From Vandiemenella viatica (lineage: Eukaryota; Arthropoda; Insecta; Orthoptera; Morabidae): a DNA stretch of 64,000 bases. The position numbers were made by a program, and so were the translations under genes. How positions within the stretch are numbered: position 1 is the stretch's first letter; each line of letters opens with the position of its first letter. The notes under the pieces were generated by a model. The model was not told the origin of the DNA. It was given only the letters and a program-made list of their open reading frames with translations, and did no database searches. Below, in pieces: positions 37,601 to 43,300 of the stretch. The stretch is from the NCBI GenBank assembly GCA_031002005.1, contig JARYHS010011408.1, positions 220,389,473-220,453,472 of the forward strand. Direction: 5' to 3'.

Positions 37601-40121
37601 GAAGTTAGGGATTTTAACATTAGCATCTGAGTATATATACACAAATTATACAGGGCGTTCGCCGGGAAACGCAACCCACTGTTAGCGCTACAAGGAAGAA
37701 ACTGCTCGCGGCGAGCGAGCGGTCAGCTCCCGGCATTTTTCGACCGTCGACCGCGGACTATTTCATAAACTTGTATGTGCTAAGCATTTAAATGTGACGT
37801 AATTCATTAGCTTACCTTATAAAAGATGCTGGAAGTGTTGACACTCTTGTGTAATGCACATTTCACATCTTCTGAACATATTTCGAGACACACACTGCCC
37901 TAACTGACTTAATGATTTTTTGGGTGACTGTTCTAGTCGAAAAGCGATATCGTCAATTTTCTCCTCTGTGAGAATACGGTTGACCGACAGTCTCTTTTTG
38001 TTAAAAAATGAACCCGTTTCTCTTACTTTTTTAACCAGACGCAGAATTGTTGATTTAGCTGGCAGTAAAGCGCCAGGATATTCGCGACGAAATTTACTGC
38101 GACACTTTTTAAACGACTTCTTCTTCACATATGTATCGTAGAGAAATATTCTTTGTTGCAAACTGTAACGTACCATAATTTTACTCACACTCAAACACGG
38201 TACAGATTAGTAAGAGTATGAAGCCCCAAACCAGCCAAACCGCAAAGAAACGTTTATTCACAACACTGATTAATAAGAGACTGAAGTCACAAACTAGCTA
38301 CAATGCAAAGAAACCGTTCTTAACAATGTAAGGGTCACTGCACTGCACTGTTGGGGCAGCGGAGGTGTTAAACAGTGCGGTGATTCACGGTGCCGCGTGG
38401 CGGAAACTGCTGGCCCCGCTGTCCGAGCAAGTTGCCGACGGCAACAGACTGGGAGGGTTGCGTTTTCCGGCGAACGCCCTGTACTTTGTTTGAAACAAAT
38501 AGTAAAATACACAATTATGGCACTAGAAGTAAAAATGATCTTCACAAGACTTACAAGTCATTGTCATTTGTTCAAAAAGGGGTCCGATATTCAGGGATAC
38601 ATATCTTCAATATGCTCCCAACACATATTAAATGTCTAGTAGATGATAAGAATAAATTCAGGAAAAAATTGAAAGAATTTTTAATTGACAACTCCTTCTA
38701 CTCTGTCGAAGAATTTATTTCTAAGGTATCTAAAAAATAACTGCCAGTATCTTGTGTAAATATAGTTCACATAATTAATTTACCATGTATGCTATGACTG
38801 TACATCTCCTGGTGTATGTATTTAGTTTGTTACATAATTGTTTACGGTACCATATATGTTATGACTGTACATCTTGTGGTGTATGTATTATTTTGTTATG
38901 GATTTTTTTTTTATGTACCGTATGTGCTATGATTGTACATCTTCTGGTGTATGTATTATTTTGTAATGGAAGTGTTTAATGTACCATGTATACTATGACT
39001 ATACATCTAGTGGTGTACTTATTATTTTGTTATGCAACTGTTTATCTGTAAATTGACAACTTTCCACATCCCACAGAGCCAGTCTCTTATATTGGGATCA
39101 ATGGAAAATGAATGTATTGTATTGTATTAATGATAAATAGCAGCACCACATATCACAGATATATCAATAAACTGCGTTTTTTTTTATACGGTAAATTAAT
39201 AATTAATGACACATTAAGAACAGTTACAATCATTCATAAATTAAGCTACTTAAAACCAAGTAGGCCTACAGCCTAATATCTACAAAAAAATGTAACAGCA
39301 TTTCATGCTAAACATTTAAATAGATATACCTGATCCACCCACGATTCTTCAGGTTTAACAAGAACATTAACATCTGCTTGGTCATTTTCCTTCAGATCGA
39401 TGGATCCAACCCACTGAAAAGAAGAAAAATTGTGTAAAAACAAATTTAAGAGGGAAAGTGTATCATTAATGGTGTGCTACAAAATTTTACGGAAAGCGGA
39501 CAGTAGCTATGGTTCTCAAAAATTTTGTCACTAGCTAATTTTGATCGAATTCTGAACTTTAAACAACCAATTGCTGGGAATCTAAACCTTTTCCAAACAG
39601 AAATTACGTGCATGTTAACTGGCCAGTAACGGTGAGCAGATAGAAAGCAGGCAAAGCAATGAAGCGTGAAAATCAGCACGTGAGCCTATCAAATAGAAAG
39701 GTTATCTTCATTAAGTAAAGCATAACCATTCAATATCACTTTAATGACAAATTGCTTCGAAATTATAATGAAACAGGCAAGCACTTAAAAAATCCGAACA
39801 ATACGGCGCGGTGAACAGAAGAAAAGGTAAGTACCACAAGGGGGGGAAAAAACTAGCATCGTGGTAAACACGCAATGAAAGTGCCAGTGAAGATAAAGAA
39901 TCTCATTTATGCATTTAATGCCGAAAATTCAGTTATATGATCACACCAGAAAGGTACTTATACAACTGTATTATAAAATTAGCAAAACTATGTGTATATA
40001 GTAAATTACCAAATAAGTAAGGATACTTCACCCATTTTTTTGACTTAAAATGTTGTACACATGCAGCTCCTAAAGCACCTTTTCCTCCATACACGAATAC
40101 ACGTCCCAATACTTCAGCCAT
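10535..40121 (-). CDS. QDPR: Quinoid dihydropteridine reductase, complete gene in six exons
   Basis: QDPR is an NADH-dependent short-chain dehydrogenase that reduces quinonoid dihydrobiopterin to tetrahydrobiopterin, the cofactor of the aromatic amino-acid hydroxylases, in the cytosol. Six exons joined in phase (40032-40121, 39330-39413, 21322-21427, 21040-21180, 10707-10899, 10535-10634) give 714 coding bases, 237 residues plus stop; the human enzyme has 244. Visible landmarks are the Rossmann glycine motif YGGKGALG (residues 11-18), [14 protein letters not shown], the catalytic YGMAK (Tyr145, Lys149), [12 protein letters not shown] and a C-terminal NGSLIHLVT. All introns have GT-AG ends and no frame is broken. 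Introns 2 (17.9 kb) and 4 (10.1 kb) are swollen by transposons. An in-frame ATG 54 bp further upstream (40175) exists, but the start at 40121 matches the usual protein length. It is divergent from KCMF1. Confidence 0.96.
10707..10899 (-). CDS. QDPR: QDPR exon 5
   Basis: 193 bp with the catalytic motif: [14 protein letters not shown], then [19 protein letters not shown] and [11 protein letters not shown]. Acceptor is tttttag at 10900-10901; donor is GTAAGG below 10707. Confidence 0.96.
11060..11370 (+). mobile_element. LINE 3' ORF remnant
   Basis: The open stretch 11077-11364 contains [20 protein letters not shown] and [16 protein letters not shown], the C-terminal block found in the same class of LINE as 38480-38740 ([24 protein letters not shown]). 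A short, dead fragment in QDPR intron 4. Confidence 0.7.
11812..12280. repeat. Tandem duplication, unit 1
   Basis: Extensive direct similarity to unit 2 at 12425-13725. Shared blocks include 'tgtaaggagaag', 'tttttttggca', 'aataaataacagtta', 'ttccataataaattcct' and 'gttagctattaaatgaga'. Some 15-20% divergence is judged by eye. Family unknown. Confidence 0.75.
12531..13349 (+). mobile_element. Non-autonomous hAT element (819 bp) with 8-bp TSD
   Basis: Starts cagtggtccgcaaccgg and ends ggttgcgggccactg. It is flanked by the exact 8-bp duplication cactaggg (12523-12530 and 13350-13357). 'ggtgtgccgcg' occurs near both ends. It retains shredded transposase coding sequence. Confidence 0.92.
13000..13185 (+). 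pseudogene. hAT transposase fragment
   Basis: The frame reads [35 protein letters not shown] and EAIVAKSLP, resembling the region of ZBED5/SCAND3-like hAT proteins with the conserved CTDGA Asp and C.HC..HR-type motif. The catalytic C-terminal part is gone. An internally deleted relic. Confidence 0.75.
14021..14271. mobile_element. TIR MITE (251 bp), family M1
   Basis: 22-bp terminal inverted repeats with two mismatches: actggagaacgcgattccgc at 14021 and its inverse at 14250-14271. Related copies with 'gcgattcc' termini occur at 20135-20340 and 20458-20962. The interior carries 'ggtccaggctgaaatacaac', related to the 36-kb hairpin array. Confidence 0.75.
14360..14860. repeat. Dispersed repeat, copy B
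   Basis: Partner of 2330-2770 in the same orientation, with blocks in the same order: ggaggttgtggtta near 14399, aactgacacattttgttaca near 14430, aacttccaga near 14800, ttcaaaccgtcattt near 14814. Confidence 0.6.
14861..15814. other. No recognisable feature
   Basis: Intronic sequence of QDPR without supported genes. A short phrase near 15720 (atgatccccggaccaat) recurs in altered form near 23637, hinting at another old repeat. Confidence 0.4.
15815..17093 (+). mobile_element. mariner element, 3' TIR truncated
   Basis: Follows a TA at 15813-15814 and starts cgagggcggtttgaaaagtt. The right end retains only 'ttccgagaa' (17085-17093) of the expected inverse before Penelope-like sequence takes over. 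It encloses a defective transposase gene. Confidence 0.88.
15993..17036 (+). pseudogene. mariner transposase, inactivated
   Basis: 348 codons including the stop, the normal mariner length, starting [20 protein letters not shown]. The N-terminal paired HTH domain is recognisable ([34 protein letters not shown]). The D,D34D triad is preserved in position: [15 protein letters not shown] and PDLAPSDF, with 34 residues between the second and third Asp. It is dead. There is an in-frame TAA at 16203-16205, a TAATAA at 16821-16826 and a TAG near 16947. Two compensating frameshifts (about 16604 to 16660) displace [16 protein letters not shown] into another frame. Confidence 0.9.
17140..17960. mobile_element. 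Penelope-like element (PLE) remnant: plus-strand tail facing a minus-strand copy
   Basis: 17140-17290 is a plus-strand PLE 3' tail (gttcgtcgtcccagc.gcc then gtaagttttgggtcat). From about 17340 to 17960 a minus-strand copy runs the other way, beginning with its own tail (cacttaccttagat) and reaching the C-terminus of the GIY-YIG reading frame near 17830-17960. The same tail-to-tail arrangement recurs at 42.0 and 44.1 kb. Confidence 0.7.
18100..18190 (+). mobile_element. tRNA-like SINE head
   Basis: An A-box-like stretch (tggtcctgtggttagcatt) and a B-box match (gttcgaatcc, 18154) lie ~35 bp apart, followed by T-rich sequence. This resembles a tRNA-derived SINE; it does not fold as a proper tRNA by eye. 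Confidence 0.45.
18562..18918. mobile_element. Two tRNA-derived SINEs in inverted orientation
   Basis: 18562-18755 reads as a plus-strand SINE (tcatttgggaggacatagg, ggtttccacaaatcactcc, ggttcctttaaaagggca). 18780-18918 is a minus-strand copy of the same family (catttgcctggagttattt, then gggattcgaacc, the inverse of a B box). The two could fold into a long imperfect hairpin. Confidence 0.75.
18919..20134. other. No recognisable feature
   Basis: QDPR intron 4 sequence without supported coding or repeat content. Confidence 0.45.
20135..20340. mobile_element. TIR MITE (about 206 bp), family M1
   Basis: Left end accagagaatgcgattcc and right end gaattgcaatctccagt are imperfect inverse repeats matching the family at 14021-14271 and 20458-20962. 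It shares 'aagacgtattattttcaagc' with the latter. Confidence 0.65.
20458..20962. mobile_element. TIR MITE, family M1, interrupted by a SINE
   Basis: Left end accagagattgcgattcc and right end ggaatcgcaatctccagt are good inverse repeats. The interior is split at about 20640-20824 by a minus-strand SINE, so the MITE is older than that SINE copy. Confidence 0.7.
20640..20824 (-). mobile_element. tRNA-derived SINE
   Basis: Minus-strand copy of the SINE family seen at 18562 and 59390: cattcacctggagcgatttg, gggattcgaaccc (inverse B box, 20759) and cctcccgaatgagaggcc. Confidence 0.75.
21040..21180 (-). CDS. QDPR: QDPR exon 4
   Basis: 141 bp encoding [20 protein letters not shown] followed by [18 protein letters not shown]. 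This matches the central helix and strand of the enzyme. Intron 3, between it and exon 3, is only 141 bp. Acceptor is accag and donor GTAGGA. Confidence 0.95.
21322..21427 (-). CDS. QDPR: QDPR exon 3
   Basis: 106 bp encoding [20 protein letters not shown], then the hallmark [16 protein letters not shown]. Acceptor is tttcag and donor GTAATT. It ends one base into a codon, completed by exon 4. Confidence 0.96.
21428..23775. other. QDPR intron 2, transposon-poor part
   Basis: Between exon 3 and the Tigger element I find no supported gene. Scattered short ORFs have no domain character. Confidence 0.45.
24035..25544 (-). pseudogene. Tigger transposase (CENP-B-like), frameshifted
   Basis: Starts [19 protein letters not shown] at 25544 and continues with the CENP-B type HTH ([19 protein letters not shown]) and the second HTH ([17 protein letters not shown], near 25170-25120). 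Then come the DDE region segments: [20 protein letters not shown] (about 24925-24870), [16 protein letters not shown] (24770-24720) and, near 24690-24650, a [12 protein letters not shown] stretch. The acidic C-terminal tail is open at 24035-24436. The reading frame changes several times (about 25190-25100, 24980-24900 and around 24440-24700), so it is inactive. The LTR element landed 13 bp upstream of its ATG. Confidence 0.85.
25558..26978 (-). repeat. 3' LTR
   Basis: 1,421 bp. It differs from the partner at 33777-35198 at only two positions that I noticed: g/a at 25565 versus 33784, and one missing t near 26798. Minus-strand ends are TGTAACGAGCC ... CCACCACA. Confidence 0.95.
26979..29922 (-). 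other. Non-coding 3' interior of the LTR element
   Basis: About 2.9 kb without any long frame on the element's strand. In an autonomous Gypsy element this space would hold integrase and sometimes env. Confidence 0.7.
27822..28067 (-). CDS. Small ORF with hydrophobic N-terminus (81 aa) in the LTR element
   Basis: [18 protein letters not shown] resembles a signal peptide, followed by a short polar tail. Position (3' part of the element) would suit a fragment of an envelope-like or accessory protein, but similarity is not evident and it may be chance. Confidence 0.2.
   Translation of the reverse strand: MIVTLFIILSICVPNGYFRSACTPKMLQRLWLTMKVHVKPHNVYNVSYGNGKFYRNSITYTHEQIQVPFAIKFAITSLTVC
29923..30459 (-). 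CDS. Hypothetical 178-aa ORF inside the LTR element
   Basis: Open from [15 protein letters not shown] to GRLKFFL, downstream of gag on the same strand. Basic, with no signal peptide or obvious membrane segment, and I recognise no domain (no protease DTG, reverse-transcriptase or integrase motif). It is the only other sizeable frame where pol should be. An opposite-strand 147-codon frame overlaps it, so it could be chance. It may be a captured or degenerate gene. Confidence 0.35.
   Translation of the reverse strand: MKNERSVDTVQKKSLQIAVVSTECALPDAQFRKNCVKRFGLSIHGTERHDSIYTAMIEKQREIFLCPFRSKDKYFAAETKFWRINEISWKGRQTRMLFNPGTWLSAEPISKAKGSASTMRLPRILFGSADVGLRVITECQTFLASHQRFIAFNKYAMSVYSERNYVIKRIHGRLKFFL
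31154..33211 (-). CDS. Gag-like polyprotein of the LTR element (685 aa)
   Basis: Gag forms the retrotransposon particle that packages element RNA. The ORF is fully intact. Residues 1-60 and about 230-390 are heptad-rich and look like coiled coils. Residues 62-79 ([18 protein letters not shown]) form a probable membrane-spanning segment, unusual for gag. Residues about 420-565 match the retrotransposon capsid fold: [88 protein letters not shown]. The tail from about 585 is basic and rich in Asn, Arg and His (nucleic-acid binding), with no CCHC knuckle. It starts 565 bp inside the 5' LTR boundary. Identification as capsid is firm; the role of the N-terminal half is inferred. Confidence 0.85.
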   Translation of the reverse strand: MAVNTKNMAYQGDLTSLFQIMEQFQKSQADLSNKFDKSLADNKIFLENRVNSLSEKLDSSKILMRLICFLLVILAMSGISIDTVKDYFVPVGSWRSVTICCITLARYVYKNGLWLNNVLATSRFVLKLSYGPDSLETVENRTTAKRVRESTVNARISSNDVHEHLKMRDNSTEHDLALSVAGDNDPVNQKESVTMPLSTVSDKTDMVIPDSSINKNEHPCNAASELNLQGPVLMMIQKLISQHIEVVQTQIIVQQAEIHKQNAQMLEKLSSVCSQVETKFADFRAELNEKFDDFQIKSRKEISDVQNISNQLVMRCDNLEDLKVKHGTSISDTEQMVSDLREKTYLTFSAVIDKMGLVDKSVKALQENYQEMREMQNTFQADIVSKCMATEAMVRNGINERILSIIPEARTYTQDELVLPKFEVRKGTHPKEYINDLENYFDLKGTPEDLKTRVAFLCLGPEEKLWFKSFCKVDFAYPEFKNTFLSAFWTATEQRQTRIRICQGKFEASEGESMFVYASRLSSLSEYLDRPMTDAELNAALTEHFPAEIQVRLSHPAITTQKQFLETLRYLDRIGINQIQDHPVRVDQSHNFNKRGQVTDKRWYIKNNYRHNYRDHQQDRDPKKRWYSSNKNHHRFENKTARVQNNAVNRQSKRNTKIGSSEQVTHSNARVNTHRETVHTTPSPQ
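33757..33773 (-). promoter_or_regulatory. Primer-binding-site-like sequence (tRNA-Lys type)
   Basis: Three bases after the 5' LTR the minus strand reads TGTCGCCCAACGCTGG. This is close to TGGCGCCCAACG, the start of the tRNA-Lys primer site used by many insect Gypsy-type elements, with one mismatch in the first twelve bases. Spacing is as expected. Confidence 0.55.
33777..35198 (-). repeat. 5' LTR
   Basis: 1,422 bp, near-identical to 25558-26978. Promoter and poly(A) signals should lie here. A TATA-rich stretch occurs on the minus strand around 35140-35160, about 40-60 bp inside the LTR. Confidence 0.95.
35553..35750. repeat. Two-copy direct repeat
   Basis: 'attgataaat.aggcat.attttaaagattaagg' appears near 35557 and again near 35697, each followed by 'tccactttgg/tccatttagg'. 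Period is about 140 bp. Confidence 0.6.
35753..37222. repeat. Inverted-repeat element with ~190-bp arms
   Basis: Left arm 35753-35942 and right arm 37030-37222 are reverse complements at roughly 90% by eye (gtagctgtaaaat, gagaaagaaggacttg, acgtgaagcaacataaaag). Coding-like frames in the arms ([20 protein letters not shown] on both) follow only from the DNA repeat. The interior carries the hairpin array at 36079-36500. Possibly a foldback transposon. Confidence 0.65.
36079..36500. repeat. Array of short hairpin MITEs
   Basis: Unit A (36079-36186), unit B (36247-36357) and a half unit C (from about 36406) each begin like tggtccaggctgcatt.caac. Units A and B end with the inverse, cagcctggacca. 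Each unit is ~110 bp and self-complementary at its ends. Related words occur at 2450, 14114 and 20220. Confidence 0.7.
37651..38481 (-). mobile_element. Mini-transposon, copy 1 (831 bp, TA flanks)
   Basis: Termini cagggcgttcgccgggaaac and its imperfect inverse, ttttccggcgaacgccctg, with TA on both sides, the target duplication of the Tc1/mariner superfamily. It carries one 125-codon minus-strand ORF. It sits inside LINE coding sequence. Confidence 0.88.
37817..38194 (-). CDS. HTH-only protein of the mini-transposon (125 aa)
   Basis: Sequence [20 protein letters not shown]...[20 protein letters not shown]...[10 protein letters not shown] matches the N-terminal DNA-binding domain known as DUF4817 in Tc1/mariner-like transposases. 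It continues [18 protein letters not shown] and then stops, so the DDE catalytic half is absent. The ORF is intact here and in copy 2, with five residue differences. The functional start could be the second Met (residue 7). It may be only the remnant of an internal deletion or a DNA-binding protein in its own right. Confidence 0.55.
   Translation of the reverse strand: MSVSKIMVRYSLQQRIFLYDTYVKKKSFKKCRSKFRREYPGALLPAKSTILRLVKKVRETGSFFNKKRLSVNRILTEEKIDDIAFRLEQSPKKSLSQLGQCVSRNMFRRCEMCITQECQHFQHLL
38782..39050 (+). repeat. Four-copy tandem repeat in LINE 3' UTR (about 67 bp)
   Basis: Units begin near 38782, 38849, 38917 and 38983. Each contains 'gctatgactgtacatct', a 'ggtgtatgtatt' block and 'ttttgttat', with modest divergence. 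Confidence 0.85.
39131..39329. other. QDPR intron 2, exon 2-proximal part
   Basis: No feature except the possible LINE target-site duplication and a T run near 39178-39186. Confidence 0.4.
39330..39413 (-). CDS. QDPR: QDPR exon 2
   Basis: Twenty-eight codons, [19 protein letters not shown] to SWVDQ. The Asp of SIDL is at the position expected for adenosine-ribose binding in NADH-dependent members. Acceptor AG is at 39414-39415 and donor GTATAT below 39330. Both boundaries are phase 0. Confidence 0.94.
40032..40121 (-). CDS. QDPR: QDPR exon 1
   Basis: Thirty codons, [18 protein letters not shown] to KSKKW, holding the NADH-binding glycine motif. The donor GTGAAG follows at 40031. The next exon opens with Trp, so the protein reads KKW-WVGSID, matching the WWVASVD region of the vertebrate enzyme. 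Confidence 0.95.
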
Positions 40122-40346
40122 TTCGCTTTTCTGGTTCCGAATGGGATGATGGGATACAAAATCGTGTGACGTCATTATGGCCTAGTTGAGGGTTAGGTTT
40201 AGAGATGGGAGCGTATTGAGAAATTTTCGTCGATTGGGATGTGCTGACGAATATATGATTGTTTAGATATATAATATCGATAGTGTAGATATTCCGAAAT
40301 TCTTTAGCAACATTTAGATTCTGGAGAGCTTTGAGTACTCTCTGAA
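40122..40346. promoter_or_regulatory. Putative bidirectional promoter of QDPR and KCMF1
   Basis: Only 225 bp separate the two divergent start codons, so both 5' UTRs and core promoters must lie here or overlap the first exons. No TATA box at a sensible place is evident for either gene. The promoter role is inferred from layout alone. Confidence 0.7.
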
Positions 40347-40362
40347 ATGTCCCGACATGAAG
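40347..40362 (+). CDS. KCMF1: KCMF1 exon 1 (16 coding bases)
   Basis: ATGTCCCGACATGAAG encodes MSRHE plus one base, followed by a strong donor GTGAGT. Exon 2 starts with GG, completing Gly6, exactly as in the conserved MSRHEGVSCD N-terminus. Too short for ORF finding; recognised from the family. Confidence 0.92.
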
Positions 40363-43300
40363 GTGAGTGGTACTCTATCACAGGTCAGAGAATAGGGTAT
40401 AGTATTCTAACCATAATTAACACGAAAACTATAATGAAAGCATATTTATGTTGACAGATTTTTTAAAATAATTCCTGTTGCTTTTTTGGTGTATCTTTAG
40501 AATTTTATGTAACTATTTTACAAGTGATGCGCTATAGCTCTTGGGACCACTGACACGCAGAACGAAGTGTATATTCAGTTGGGCAAGCAGTATTTTCAAG
40601 TTTAACGAATTTATTTTGTAAAACTGCTACTTGCAAATAATTTTAGGAACCAGTTTTATTGGTTTAATTATTGTTTTTATGAGCGTCAAGCTTTGCCTTA
40701 CAACATACAATTATATTATGATACCGAGATTCACGCAGTACATTCATATAAGAAACGAATTATTGGGTATGTATTTTTTAAAGTTGTTTCAGTGTATTGT
40801 GATTAAACATCCGTAACGATTATGCTGTAACAATCATCTATAACTGTCATAATTCGTTTTTTGTTACTGAAATAGTTTACACAACTTTGAATCTTTACTC
40901 AAATTTACTCCTTTATGAAATGCTTGTCTTTTGGATATGTGGTACAAAATGTGATCCCAGATTAATCGGAATAGAAGCCAAATATATATAGGAATTTCAG
41001 CAGACAAAGTAGGGGTCACATTTTGATGTGTTTATACCTATTCATGGTAATCATTTATATTTAGCAAAAAGTATCCATTTTTGTGTACAAACACTTTCAC
41101 TGTTTTTGTTTGATTAAGAATTGGGGTATCATTAGTTAAAAATGTTGTTTCATCTTGTTTAAAGGAAAAAGAAAAGCATCAACAAAAAAGTTCAGCATAC
41201 TGAAAGCCACTTTTTGTTTTTCTATTTTTGCTGTTCAATTATGCGTGTTTAGCTGTATTTGATTAGTTGATTGAGGGTTATATGTGTAGAACTCTCAAAA
41301 CTAAAAAGAAAAAGAACGAAAGTATGATTTAATTACTTGATTGATAACCTAGATGTACAGCAATTCTAATTTCCAGGACAGTTGTTCAGCGACAAGTTGT
41401 CAGATTTTATACACAGTCAAGATTACGTATATAAGACAGATATTTTTAGATTTGGTCCCTTTGGTAACAAACATAAATATGTAATAATAATAATATAAAA
41501 TTAAACCACCACTGAAAAATAATATTCTTGGGTGTCCAACCGTCTGGGGCAGACAGTAGAACCAGCTGTCAAAAATTGTTTCCACAATACCATCTGTCTG
41601 GACCCCTGTGGAGATTACATACACCGAAAAGGTCTCCACTCACACATAGACTACTACTATTAAATTTTACATTAGTTTTTAATGGCCTAGTCTCGAGGGT
41701 TTCTATATCTTTTGGTTTGTGATATATTTATGATGTAACGAAAAATTAGGCTTGGAATGAGAAACTATTATGTGGGTATTTAGTTAATTATCTGTTCATA
41801 CGAATAGCACAAATACGTCCCCCCCCCCTCTCCTGCACTACCATCTAAGCCGGCCAAGCCATTCACCAGACAGCCATCGTCGTGTACACGTCTGGCTCCG
41901 TTTGGTGTCTCACTTCTGCAAGAATATTGCGCATTTCTTGTGTCTGTTCTTTTCCGTGTTCATCATTCCCAGCTGCCTTCATCTGTGGTAAGTGTTAGGT
42001 CATATTTCCCCAACCTTCCATAGTTTTATATATATATATATATATATAACAATGAGCAGGAAAAAGCTTTAAGGCAATAAAATTAAGGAAGGATAGGGAA
42101 ATATGACCCAGCACTTACCACAGATGAAGGCGGCTGGGACGACGAACAAAAAACAAACACAAGAGAAGTGCAATATTTCAGCCTACAGCAGCCTTAAACG
42201 TGCAGAAGGTGAAGCCCCAGGCGGCGTCACATGTGTACACATAGACAGCCGACTGGTGAATGGCGTCTCAGGCACGGATGGTAGTTTAGGTGGTGGGAGG
42301 GGGGGGGAGTAAGCTCAAATATTAGATCGAAAATCGATACTGATAACGATATGTTATTATTGAAAGAGATGAAAAATAACTGGGTGGGGATATATATATA
42401 TATATATAACTATAATTGAAAAGTAAAATAAATGTAAGTAGCATGGAAAATAGTAAATACAGAACTAAAAAATATATAAATGGTATAGATAATAAGTGCT
42501 GGGTCTAGTGGGCAGAAATTATTGGAGATTGAGGCCAGGAGGATGTCTGGTGTCAAGGATATTCTGGTAGGACAGTTCCCATCTACGAAGTTCAGAGGGG
42601 GTCGTATTGTTAGGGAAAACTCTGATTGCTCTAACTGAAAAACAGATGTTCAAATTATTGATTTTGTGGGAACTGGCATGTTTTGCAACTGGATGGGCCT
42701 CATTGTTAGTATAGACTGTCTGCCTGTGGCCATTCATTCTGATAGCTAGGGGATTGGTTGTGAGGCCTATATATGAGCTGGAGCAATGGAGGCATGTCAG
42801 TTGGTATATGAGGTGTGTTGTCATGCAAGTAGCATGACCAATGATAGGGAATGTCTCACCTGTTGTAGGATTGGAGTAAGTGGTAGTGGCTGGGTGCATG
42901 CTGCATGTTTTACAACGGGGTCTATTGCATGGGAATGAACCCTGTGGCAGTCTGGGCGAATTACTTGGTGAGTACTTGTGGACCAAGATATTACTTAAAT
43001 TCGGTGGTCTGCTAAAACATGTGCGAGGGGCAGTGGGTAGAATTTTATGGAGGATGGTGCGCATCCCGGGGAAGGAACGTAGAAAATCATCGTTCCTTCC
43101 CCGGGATGCGCACCATCCTCCATAAAATTCTACCCACTGCCCCTCGCACATGTTTTAGCAGACCACCGAATTTAAGTAATATCTTGGTCCACAAGTACTC
43201 ACCAAGTAATTCGCCCAGACTGCCACAGGGTTCATTCCCTAACAATACCCCGTTGTAAAACATGCAGCATGCACCCAGCCACTACCACTTACTCCAATCC

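Larger units (their letters stand above)
37300..39128 (+). mobile_element. 5'-truncated LINE, interrupted by a mini-transposon
   Basis: Coding homology runs from [20 protein letters not shown] (about 37345) through [16 protein letters not shown] and [17 protein letters not shown]. It resumes after the 831-bp insertion with [16 protein letters not shown] and [14 protein letters not shown], ending KVSKK at 38737. A 3' UTR with a tandem repeat follows, then a (tgtat)n tail near 39110-39128. Sequence before and after (gatagcagca.cac.tatcac...cagatat, about 37270 and 39133) looks like a diverged target-site duplication. Confidence 0.82.
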
